NCBI GenBank assembly: GCA_025354385.1
Contig: JANXMZ010000038.1
Span: 1 to 49,967, forward strand
Direction of reading: 5' to 3'
DNA from: Bacteroidota bacterium
GTDB lineage: Bacteria; Bacteroidota; Bacteroidia; NS11-12g; UBA955
DNA length: 49,967 nt
A model generated the notes under the pieces. The model saw only the letters and a list, made by a program, of their open reading frames with translations, did no database searches and had not been told where the DNA came from. Of this stretch, positions 41,870 to 49,835 are shown piece after piece (the stretch's first letter is position 1; every line of letters starts with the position of its first letter). The position numbers were made by a program, and so were the translations under genes.

Positions 41870-44335
41870 ATGCTGAGTAAATTGAAAGGAAATATTATTT
41901 GGGGCATTGGCGTATATGTCTTACTGGCCTTATCTCTTATTGCCATTCTCAACCTTGGCCTTTTCTCTCACAATAAAATTTCAGATTCACTTCAAAATTT
42001 AAATAATCGTATCAATGAAGACATTGAACTTAGCTCGGTAAAAAACATTCGTTTAGATTTTATTAAAATGGACAACATGATGGAGATGTACCTCATCACC
42101 AACAAAATGTTTTACCTCAACCAATCCGATACATTGGCTGCCAGAACAAAAAAAACCATTACCCAATTAGGCAAATCGAAAAAAATTACTGCCTATGAAG
42201 CGGCCATGTTGGATTCCTTGAAAAACACCATCAATAATAAAATTGAAAATCTTGAATACATTATTCTTTATGAGCAAAACCAGTCTATAGAAAAATCTAT
42301 CAATGATTATTTAGAGCGAATTCCTTCCAACGGTGAACCTATTTTATTACCGAAGAAAAAAAAGGATACCAGAAAAATTAAGAAACAAAGTTTTGCAGAT
42401 CGCATAGGTTTGAAACGCAAAAAACTGACCATGGATTCAATTGAAAAACATCAATTAAGTCATGGCAGTAAATTGGGTTCCGACGGAGAAATTATCATTG
42501 AAAAACAAGACCTGTTTGATGTTCGCCAATCCATTGGTGTAAACCCCTACCTTGAAATTGACAAAGAACTCAACGATTATTTCATGGACATCTGTCGCAT
42601 CATGGAGACCGTTGAAACAGATCGCCTAGACCAAGAGCGAATTACCTCCGAAAAAACAATTAAAGAAGCCAATCAATCCATTCTATTATTGGGAATAACC
42701 ACCACCCTCCTATTAATTTTAGCCGCCATTGTTTATTTCAGATACATCAAACGTCTTTCTGAAGTGCGTAAAAATTTAGCCGAATCTAAGGAAGTAGCCG
42801 AAGAAATGACTTTGCTAAAAGAACAATTCATGGCCAATATGAGCCATGAAATACGCACACCCATGAATGCCATTTCTGGCTTTGTAGATCAATTACATTC
42901 CTCCAACCTCTCCGTTATTCAGAAAAGACAGATAGAAATCATACAAAAATCCATCACCCATGTTCTCAATATCATCAATGATATTTTAGATTTCTCTAAA
43001 CTAAATGCTGGAAAAATAACACTTGATGAAGAAGGGTTTGAAATCAAAAATGTGGTTCACCAAACCATCGATTTACTCCAACCATTATTGGCCGAAAAAC
43101 ACTTAATAATGTCATGCTCCATAGATGAGAAGATGCCTTCGGTACTGATTGGTGATACTTACAGATTAAAACAAATTTTATTAAACATTATTGGCAATGC
43201 CATTAAATATACCCACGAGGGCACCATTGATATTCGCTTGCAGGTGAAGGCCGAAGGCAATAATACTTACCTTGTAGAAATATTTGTAAAAGACAGTGGT
43301 ATTGGCATACCAGGTGACGAACTCAGCAATATTTTTAAGGAGTACCACATGGCAGATAATTCTGCATTTAATAAAGCGGGAAGTTCTGGTTTGGGATTAA
43401 ACATTACAAAAATGCTGGTGGAGTTGCACCACGGTCAAATTAAAGTAGACAGTGTGCTTAAGAAAGGCACTACTGTGCGCATTAAATTACCCTACAAAGG
43501 GGGAAGCGCAGTAGATTTATCTGGTAAAAATTCTTACCTCAACCAACCTGATTTCTTGCACAAGAAGAAAATACTGGTGGCCGATGACGAACCATTTAAC
43601 AGGGTTTTATTACACAATATTTTACTTAAACACCAAGCCATCACTTTCGAAGCAGAAAATGGTGAAGAAGTGCTGGCCTTATTGGAAAAAGACCAGTTTG
43701 ATTGCATTCTAATGGATTTAAAAATGCCCGACATGAATGGATTAGAGGCGAGTGAAAAAATCATTAAATCATCTAACCCAAAAATTAAAAATGTTCCCAT
43801 TATTGCGCTCTCTGCAGCCATAACCACAGAAAACTTTGTATTCTTAAACGATTTGGGGGTCAGTTCATTTCTCGAAAAACCATTCAAAGAAACTGATTTA
43901 TTGAGCACGCTTTTTAAGGTCATGATGAAAGAACCAGAAAGCATTCAAGAAGGAAGTATTAATGTCGCCCCATACGAAAGCCCCTCTTCCTATTTCGACC
44001 TTTCAGAATTGCACAAACAATCTGGTGGCGACCACAGCTTTGTTAACGATATGCTAAATACCTTAATTGAATCTACCAAAAAAGGGATGATAGAAATTGA
44101 AAATGGTATCGTAAAAAAAGATTGGGAAACCATTAATATTACGGCACATCGCATTGCCTCTCCACTTAAATTTATTTTCGCGACAGAACTTTATGAAATG
44201 ATTAAAAATATAGAAAACAATTCGGAAATTAAAGGGGATAAAAATATGGAAATTATACAACATCAATTTTTCCGGTTCAAAGACAAATTTAACACCCTCA
44301 CAGAACTTCTAGAGGATTACATTCAAAAAGTATAG
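41870..44335 (+). CDS. hybrid sensor histidine kinase (HisKA-HATPase-REC-HPt)
   Basis: An 821-residue membrane kinase. Segment 1 is near 9-31, an extracytoplasmic helical sensor of about 235 residues follows (no known domain seen), and segment 2 is near 270-290. HisKA carries His-326 in MANMSHEIRTPMNAISGF. HATPase shows the N box LNIIGNAIKYTHEG, G1 DSGIGIPGDE and G2 SGLGLNITKMLVELHHG. The receiver has DDE and Asp-616 in LMDLKMPDMNG with Lys in LEKPFKE. A C-terminal HPt domain has His-760 in TAHRIASPLK. A His-Asp-His-Asp relay to the response regulator 35 nt downstream is likely. Confidence 0.94.
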   Translation: MLSKLKGNIIWGIGVYVLLALSLIAILNLGLFSHNKISDSLQNLNNRINEDIELSSVKNIRLDFIKMDNMMEMYLITNKMFYLNQSDTLAARTKKTITQLGKSKKITAYEAAMLDSLKNTINNKIENLEYIILYEQNQSIEKSINDYLERIPSNGEPILLPKKKKDTRKIKKQSFADRIGLKRKKLTMDSIEKHQLSHGSKLGSDGEIIIEKQDLFDVRQSIGVNPYLEIDKELNDYFMDICRIMETVETDRLDQERITSEKTIKEANQSILLLGITTTLLLILAAIVYFRYIKRLSEVRKNLAESKEVAEEMTLLKEQFMANMSHEIRTPMNAISGFVDQLHSSNLSVIQKRQIEIIQKSITHVLNIINDILDFSKLNAGKITLDEEGFEIKNVVHQTIDLLQPLLAEKHLIMSCSIDEKMPSVLIGDTYRLKQILLNIIGNAIKYTHEGTIDIRLQVKAEGNNTYLVEIFVKDSGIGIPGDELSNIFKEYHMADNSAFNKAGSSGLGLNITKMLVELHHGQIKVDSVLKKGTTVRIKLPYKGGSAVDLSGKNSYLNQPDFLHKKKILVADDEPFNRVLLHNILLKHQAITFEAENGEEVLALLEKDQFDCILMDLKMPDMNGLEASEKIIKSSNPKIKNVPIIALSAAITTENFVFLNDLGVSSFLEKPFKETDLLSTLFKVMMKEPESIQEGSINVAPYESPSSYFDLSELHKQSGGDHSFVNDMLNTLIESTKKGMIEIENGIVKKDWETINITAHRIASPLKFIFATELYEMIKNIENNSEIKGDKNMEIIQHQFFRFKDKFNTLTELLEDYIQKV

Positions 44336-44370
44336 GGTATTTCAACTTAGTTTTATATTATTGTAATTAG

Positions 44371-45738
44371 ATGATAGTTTCGAAGAATTATAAAGTATTT
44401 GTGGTAGAAGACAATGAATGGTTCAACAAAATGTTGGTGCATTGTTTAAAGCAAAATCCGGATATAGAAGTTAAGAGTTTTTTTAATGGCAACGATTTAA
44501 TCAAAGCCCTGCATGAAAAGCCAGATGTTATTACTTTGGATTACAGCCTGCCTGATATGAATGGCTCCGATTTATTGCATCAAATCAAAGTATTTAACCC
44601 GCATTTGGAAGTTATTATTATTTCCGAGCAGAATGACATTGAAGTGGCCGTAGAATTATTAAAACAAGGCGCCTACGATTACCTGATTAAAAACACCGAT
44701 TTAAATAGCCGACTTTTAAACAATATTAATAATTTATTGCGCAGAAGTCATTTAGAGAAACGCATAGAAACCCTGCAGGAAGAGGTAGAGCAAAAATTTA
44801 ATTTTCATAACTCCATTATTGGTCAAAGCGAGGCCATGAAAAATGTATTCTCGGTGCTCCAAAAAGCTTGCTCCTCCAATATCAATGTTTCTATAACCGG
44901 CGATACAGGAACTGGTAAAGAACTTGTAGCAAAAGCCATTCACTACAATTCCGATCGCAAAAATAATCCTTTTGTAGCTGTTAACATGGCCGCTATACCT
45001 CGCGAACTATTAGAGAGCGAATTGTTTGGCTACGAAAAAGGGGCCTTTACAGGCGCCAATGAAAAAAGAAAAGGGAAATTTGCAGAGGCCAATGGTGGCA
45101 CTATTTTTTTAGATGAAATTGCAGAGATGGACTTATCGATGCAATCGAAATTACTTAGGGTTTTGCAAGAGCGCGAAGTAACACCATTGGGCAGCAGCAC
45201 ACCCCTTAAAATAGATTGTAAATTAATTATTGCCACGCATCAGAATTTAAAAAAGCTAGTAGAGCAAAAGTTATTTCGCGAAGATTTATTCTTTCGCATC
45301 ATGGGTTTAAATATTCATTTACCACCCTTAAGAGAAAGAGAAAAAGATGTTTTGTTTATTGCATCCAAATGTATTGAAGAATTTTGCAAGGCGAATAAAA
45401 TGCCTCTTAAAACCTTAAAGGAAGATGCTTGTAAGAAACTATTAACCTATCCTTTTCCGGGCAATGTGCGCGAGTTAAAATCCGTAATAGAAGTTGCGAT
45501 TGTTTTGGCAGATGGCGTGGAGATTGAAGCGGAAAATATTGTTTTTCAGCATGCCGATACCCTCACCCAAGTAGCCACCGAAGAAAAAACCATGCGACAG
45601 TATAATTACGAAATTATTTCATTGCTTTTGAAAAAGCACAACGATGATATTCAAATGGTCTCAAAAATATTAGACATCAGTCCAGCCACGATTTACAGGG
45701 TACTGAAGGAATTTAAATCTGTTGGGACTAGCCATTAG
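44371..45738 (+). CDS. sigma-54-dependent response regulator (REC-AAA+-Fis HTH)
   Basis: A 455-residue NtrC-type activator. The receiver has VVEDNEW and Asp-57 in TLDYSLPDMNGSD. The AAA+ domain has Walker A GDTGTGKE (177-184), the sigma-54 contact loop GAFTGA (224-229), Walker B GGTIFLDEIAEMD, and the FFRIMGLNIHLPPLRERE region. The Fis-type helix-turn-helix at the C-terminus is DIQMVSKILDISPATIYRVL. It should drive ATP-dependent opening of sigma-54 promoters when phosphorylated by the kinase encoded just upstream. Its target genes are not evident; no good -24/-12 site was found nearby. Confidence 0.95.
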   Translation: MIVSKNYKVFVVEDNEWFNKMLVHCLKQNPDIEVKSFFNGNDLIKALHEKPDVITLDYSLPDMNGSDLLHQIKVFNPHLEVIIISEQNDIEVAVELLKQGAYDYLIKNTDLNSRLLNNINNLLRRSHLEKRIETLQEEVEQKFNFHNSIIGQSEAMKNVFSVLQKACSSNINVSITGDTGTGKELVAKAIHYNSDRKNNPFVAVNMAAIPRELLESELFGYEKGAFTGANEKRKGKFAEANGGTIFLDEIAEMDLSMQSKLLRVLQEREVTPLGSSTPLKIDCKLIIATHQNLKKLVEQKLFREDLFFRIMGLNIHLPPLREREKDVLFIASKCIEEFCKANKMPLKTLKEDACKKLLTYPFPGNVRELKSVIEVAIVLADGVEIEAENIVFQHADTLTQVATEEKTMRQYNYEIISLLLKKHNDDIQMVSKILDISPATIYRVLKEFKSVGTSH

Positions 45739-45755
45739 TGCTTGGTATTTTTTAT

Positions 45756-45795
45756 ATTAAACATTTATAAACGACTATAAACGTTTATAATTTAG
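45756..45795 (+). promoter_or_regulatory. 10-bp phased repeat element (copy 2), upstream of the 40-aa peptide gene
   Basis: Units ATTAAACATT, TATAAACGAC, TATAAACGTT, TATAATTTAG, with TATAAACG repeated exactly one helical turn apart. This copy is the more regular one. It is followed by TTTA at a -33 position and CATCTTTGC at 45816-45824. A further isolated TATAAACGTT occurs at 46134-46143. Confidence 0.6.
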
Positions 45796-45842
45796 CTCCT
45801 GCTAAAGGGGTGGTTCATCTTTGCAATCTCAAAACTTGTAAT

Positions 45843-45965
45843 ATGAACAAACCCTTTAAACACCGTGTTTTATTAATGCTTCGCCCCTTGCGAATGCTCA
45901 TCGCCATTCTCTTTATCATTTTTTTTAAATTGATAAAGTATTTGAAAAAATGGTGGTGGAAATAG
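45843..45965 (+). CDS. cationic single-membrane-segment peptide, 40 aa
   Basis: An ATG-to-TAG frame of 40 codons. The N-terminal third is basic (KPFKHRVLLMLRPLR), the middle is one hydrophobic helix (MLIAILFIIFFKLI), and the end is basic and aromatic (YLKKWWWK). There are about twelve Lys/Arg/His and no acidic residue. It fits a small inner-membrane peptide such as a type I toxin, holin-like or stress peptide; no family can be named. The promoter layout it shares with ssb (phased repeats, CATCTTTGC, start 18 nt later) is the best evidence that it is a real gene. Confidence 0.55.
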   Translation: MNKPFKHRVLLMLRPLRMLIAILFIIFFKLIKYLKKWWWK

Positions 45966-46173
45966 CTCTACTTTTTGTGTCCTTGGGCAGTCGCATGAGA
46001 CGAGTGTATTTGTCTAACATTAGCAATAAAAACATGAGGTGCAGACTTCTTAGCGGAGTTAATGCTATATTATTTTGCAATTCCAATGGTCAATAGTGCA
46101 AAAGGACGGTTAACTTTTTCTTCCTTGTGAGATTATAAACGTTGCAAATAAGTATTTACGATAAATATCTCTA
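45966..46173. other. non-coding stretch after the peptide gene
   Basis: No gene is supported. It holds an isolated TATAAACGTT (46134-46143) like the phased repeats and a TTatTTTG at about 46071-46078. If the peptide is a toxin, this is where an antisense or sRNA antitoxin could be looked for, but nothing in the sequence shows one. Confidence 0.3.
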
Positions 46174-46512
46174 TTATTCAATCAAATTATCATCAATAAT
46201 TTCTGCCACATGACTGGCTTTTTCATTGCGCAAATTCTCGCCAGACCAACGTTTTTGCAACAATTTGTAAAAACCCCAACAGGCCAAACCACCAATGGGT
46301 ATACCAATTAAATTAAGTAACAACTGATTCATTTCATTGACATCATACCCAAAATAGGCCGCTACAACCGCAATGACAACACCACCCAAAATTTGTGCAG
46401 CATAAAAAACCACAATGCCCAATATGGCAAACAACCAGCGCCCCTTGTTAAATTCGTGCGCCAATTCGGAAAATGCCTTGCCAATATAATATAGAAATAA
46501 TATGCCTATCAT
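46174..46512 (-). CDS. small integral membrane protein, 112 aa
   Basis: A 112-residue protein with three hydrophobic segments: one at the N-terminus (about 1-12), a long second one (about 28-53, LFAILGIVVFYAAQILGGVV) and a third (about 70-83, LLNLIGIPIGGLACWGFYKL), then an acidic/basic cytosolic tail (NEKASHVAEIIDDNLIE). No family recognised; it resembles the uncharacterised DUF-type membrane proteins common in Bacteroidota. It is monocistronic as far as visible, and no clear promoter box is found upstream. Confidence 0.7.
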   Translation of the reverse strand: MIGILFLYYIGKAFSELAHEFNKGRWLFAILGIVVFYAAQILGGVVIAVVAAYFGYDVNEMNQLLLNLIGIPIGGLACWGFYKLLQKRWSGENLRNEKASHVAEIIDDNLIE

Positions 46513-46714
46513 TATTTTTAACTTTTTACAATTATACCTAAAAAAAATTAAGTTTGGCTTTTCCTAAAAATTTTGACTTTCTATTTGCAACTCGTTAGGC
46601 TTGAAATTTAATGTTAAATTAAACATTACTTAGGTTGATGTCCTAATTGAGCATTCATAATACTGACATTTTAAATTGGCATTGTGTAGGTTACAATTAA
46701 TTGGCAATTACCAA

Positions 46715-48658
46715 TTACAAACCTTCCATTACAAACTTTTTACTCAGCAATACCCCATCCGCTTTCCATTGCAACTCATATACACCAACAGGTAAATTAG
46801 TAATATCCATTTGAGTAAATGCATTGTTTATTTTTTTGCTCAATACCATTTGTCCAAGTGCGTTGTAAATTTCCAATACCCCTTCTACCTTTGCATTGAA
46901 TGGCAACTGAATGTTCAATTGATTTTGGGCTGGATTCGGATAAATTTCGATAGCATTTACATCTAACACATTGGCAATACCATTGCTATAACCCAATAAT
47001 GGAAGGGTTATGGTAGAAATATTCACACTGTTGCAATAAATTGTATTGTGCGCTATTACAGGATTAATTAATGAGTCTAAACTATTGCCTGGATACATAT
47101 TTCCTCCAGTATTCATATTGCGATTAAAGCGGGGATAATTGGAAGAACTAATGTCCAGGCGAATTTTATGCCCTGCCAAAAAAGTAATGCAAGTAGCTGG
47201 CAATATAATTTCGCAATCATATACTTTGCCAGGTGTCATCATGGCTGTTAATGCTAAGGTATTACCATTTCTAAAACGCATACGTGCAGCCCCATCTTTT
47301 AATAACATTGAACGACCATCGGGATATACATCTGTTAAGCGAACATCAAAATCGGTATCTAACTTATCCGAAGAAATTTTTAAATGCACCGTTACACTGC
47401 CTTTTAATACGACATCCTTTGTTAAAGCCGCAGAGGTAAAAATTAAAATATCATTTCTGCTTTCCACTTTGCTTACTTGGTCGTAAGGGCCCTGCACCAA
47501 ATCGTTTCTCAAAGTGCTTCCACCAATAGTTGGCGAGGGATTGTTGGGATCGTAATTATAAGACAAACTATCGTTAGAATTAGTAGGAGGGGTATTGTCT
47601 ATCAAGCCGTTCTTGTGTAAATAAAAATTAACATCGCTCACACTCGCTGGTGGCCAAGTGGCACTGTTCATCCAAACATTTTCGCCCATTTGATAATATT
47701 TTACAAAGGGCGTATTGTTCCAGCCATTGGCAATGCCTCTTAAATGATAATCAAAATATTGCAGGGCCATGGTATCATTTACCGCTGCGGAATTAGGATA
47801 CGTAAGCTCTCCTTGCACGTTGGTGCCAACTTGTGCTGTGCCATGTCCACCATGCACCCATGGCCCCATGAGCAAACGGTGCTGATCGCGCATTCCTATT
47901 ACTGCATTATTTCTGATAGCATTGAAAAAAGGCAACATGAATTCAACCGTATGATCGTACCAGCCGCCTATCATAAAGCAAGGCACTCTTATGCTATCTG
48001 GATAATTGTTGGCCGCCTCTACAAAGGTCCACGTATTGTCAAAATAAGGATGGGCCATCAAGGTTTTAGACAAACCAAAACCCAATACATCTAATTGTTG
48101 AACATACTCTGTTCTCAAATCTCCATTGGGAAAATATTCTACATAATCGTATTGAGGTGCTGCAACCAAAGGGCATATACAAACCAAATGCGGTGGATTT
48201 TTTTGCGCTGTTTGAAACTGCACTCTACCCAAAGCAGAAGGTCCCCATGTACCCACTTTGCCATTGCTCCAACTTTGTGCAGCTACCCATTCCACTGCCG
48301 AATAACCATCATCTCCAATTGTAGGACTGCCTAAATAAGCTGCCTTTTTAGAACCGTAGTATCCACGCCAATCGGCCACCACAATAATGTAATTGCTGGC
48401 ATTAATATTATTGCCAATGCCCAAAGGCAAACCAAAGCGGTACAACTGTCTGTTATACGGTGTTTGCACCAATAATACCGGACCACTGCTCATGGTAGCT
48501 GGCTTGTAAATATCTATGGCCATTTTTTTTCCATCTTTTAATGGAATAGAATCTACTACGGGTGTTAAAATGGCAAATGCCCTTTGCGAACAAATGGCAA
48601 TTACAAATAAAACGGCAAGCCTTTTTGCTGAAAGGAACTTTGCAAAGAATAATTTCAT
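46715..48658 (-). CDS. secreted CocE/NonD (S15) family hydrolase with T9SS sorting domain
   Basis: A 647-residue exported serine hydrolase. After a signal peptide (about 1-29) comes an alpha/beta hydrolase domain: LVQTPYNRQLYRFG, ADWRGYYGSKKAAYLG, the nucleophile in VGTWGPSALGRVQ (G-P-S-A-L-G, where many relatives have GxSYxG), the acid in VPCFMIGGWYDHTVE and the base in LLMGPWVHGGHG. A jelly-roll C domain (PepX_C type) spans about 385-540. The last 75 residues (AIEIYPNPAQNQLNIQLP, GVLEIYNALGQMVLSKKI) are a T9SS type A sorting domain. It is probably a surface or secreted peptidase or ester hydrolase. Confidence 0.92.
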   Translation of the reverse strand: MKLFFAKFLSAKRLAVLFVIAICSQRAFAILTPVVDSIPLKDGKKMAIDIYKPATMSSGPVLLVQTPYNRQLYRFGLPLGIGNNINASNYIIVVADWRGYYGSKKAAYLGSPTIGDDGYSAVEWVAAQSWSNGKVGTWGPSALGRVQFQTAQKNPPHLVCICPLVAAPQYDYVEYFPNGDLRTEYVQQLDVLGFGLSKTLMAHPYFDNTWTFVEAANNYPDSIRVPCFMIGGWYDHTVEFMLPFFNAIRNNAVIGMRDQHRLLMGPWVHGGHGTAQVGTNVQGELTYPNSAAVNDTMALQYFDYHLRGIANGWNNTPFVKYYQMGENVWMNSATWPPASVSDVNFYLHKNGLIDNTPPTNSNDSLSYNYDPNNPSPTIGGSTLRNDLVQGPYDQVSKVESRNDILIFTSAALTKDVVLKGSVTVHLKISSDKLDTDFDVRLTDVYPDGRSMLLKDGAARMRFRNGNTLALTAMMTPGKVYDCEIILPATCITFLAGHKIRLDISSSNYPRFNRNMNTGGNMYPGNSLDSLINPVIAHNTIYCNSVNISTITLPLLGYSNGIANVLDVNAIEIYPNPAQNQLNIQLPFNAKVEGVLEIYNALGQMVLSKKINNAFTQMDITNLPVGVYELQWKADGVLLSKKFVMEGL

Positions 48659-48662
48659 AAAA

Positions 48663-48681
48663 CAAATTTACACTGTGTAAA
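48663..48681 (-). promoter_or_regulatory. promoter box and overlapping palindrome of the S15 hydrolase gene
   Basis: TAaaTTTG (48670-48663) is a perfect -7 box, 4 nt before the ATG at 48658. A perfect palindrome, TTTACAC-T-GTGTAAA (48667-48681), overlaps it, a good position for a repressor. No -33 TTTG at normal spacing. Confidence 0.5.
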
Positions 48682-48786
48682 CATAGCACCTCTATAATCT
48701 TACAAACAGTGATTCAATCCGTATGAAATAAAATACACTTGCTAAGAAGTGATACAAAATGCACTTAAAAATTTCTTAAGGTATGA

Positions 48787-49467
48787 CTAATTAAAATTCA
48801 ATTTTTTCACCAAACCAATTTCCAACAAATGCCTTACCGATTGGGTTGTACTAATTTGATGTTTTAGCTCATTGGTTAATCCAAAATAAAGGGTGTATTG
48901 AGGCATTAGGTATAAGTTATTTTTTAATTTTAGCTGATAAGCCAACCTTCCACTTAAGCCAACACCAATAGGATTCACATATTTTCTCCAAGTATTGTCA
49001 ATGGCGGTATAGCGGTCCTTCAAGTCGCTGTTGAAAGTGGTAGATTGATAACCCTTAGTGCTGACACTTAATCGCGCATTGCACTCCGCACCTAAACTCA
49101 AATGAAGTTTATTGTCTAAAATTTTAAAATTAAATGGATACACGCCAAGGCCTATCACATTTTTATTAATTTCTATGCCAGTAGTAGTAACTTGGTCTGG
49201 GGTTCTATTGATGGTATATATAACACCTTTGTAATTACTCATTCTCAAAGTAAAAAGGAAAGAATGATGCGCAATCTTCACCTTGTCTAAGCCAACTCCC
49301 ATATTGAATCCTGAAAGACTTGCGTATAGGGTGCTGAAATGGTTATTGTTTTTTTGGTAATCGCAAAATTTATTACTGTTCAATCCTCCATAAACCATAA
49401 GGTCTTGTGCAGATAAACTAACAAAAGAAAAGAGACAAAGTAACAATGTAAAAAAGGTGGTCTTCAT
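48787..49467 (-). CDS. outer-membrane beta-barrel protein, function unknown, 226 aa
   Basis: A 226-residue exported protein with signal peptide (about 1-20, SFVSLSAQ) and alternating strands (LMVYGGLNSNKFCDYQ, LSGFNMGVGLDKVKIAHHSF, LHLSLGAECNARLSVSTKGY, PIGVGLSGRLAYQLKLKNNL, YLMPQYTLYFGLTNELKHQI, LEIGLVKKLNFN). The pattern fits an 8-10-stranded barrel of the PorT/OMP_b-brl class. No specific function. It lies downstream of a gene-poor region that has a long palindrome, and about 130 nt upstream of the S15 hydrolase on the same strand, with that gene keeping its own promoter. Confidence 0.7.
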   Translation of the reverse strand: MKTTFFTLLLCLFSFVSLSAQDLMVYGGLNSNKFCDYQKNNNHFSTLYASLSGFNMGVGLDKVKIAHHSFLFTLRMSNYKGVIYTINRTPDQVTTTGIEINKNVIGLGVYPFNFKILDNKLHLSLGAECNARLSVSTKGYQSTTFNSDLKDRYTAIDNTWRKYVNPIGVGLSGRLAYQLKLKNNLYLMPQYTLYFGLTNELKHQISTTQSVRHLLEIGLVKKLNFN

Positions 49468-49593
49468 GCGAACTAGTTTAATGATAATACTGTTTAGACA
49501 GTTCTATTGTGCAAGGTGGCGAATTATGACACAAAAAGGACAATTCTATTCATAACGCAACAAAATTAGGACTATGAAGAGTTTCTATAGCTG

Positions 49594-49623
49594 ATCAAAA
49601 TCAGTTTTGAAACTGATTTTGAT
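49594..49623. repeat. 14-bp-arm perfect inverted repeat
   Basis: ATCAAAATCAGTTT and AAACTGATTTTGAT are exact reverse complements separated by TG. No U tract follows on either strand, so it is unlike a terminator. It lies 127 nt upstream of the barrel gene start on the minus strand and could be an operator or a remnant of a mobile element end. Confidence 0.7.
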
Positions 49624-49835
49624 ACAATCTAAATAGTCAATCCTTACTAACTTTGTAATAACCAAATTTTCAAATCATTATATTTTTTATACTGGTAAAC
49701 ATGATCATTCAATATGCAAGTATTTCGTAAATTACATTGTTTCTTTGGCAAATTTATTGGAAGAATCCAACTACTTCATCAATGGCTAAATATTATTTAT
49801 TTTAAGAATAACATATTTGACATTACAACAAAGTT

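Noticed and set aside
45812..45824. Sigma-54-like -24/-12 site (TGG...TTGCA) upstream of the 40-aa peptide, next to a sigma-54 activator gene
   Set aside because: GG and GC are separated by 9 bases, not the required 10, and the same CATCTTTGC occurs before ssb with no GG at that distance.
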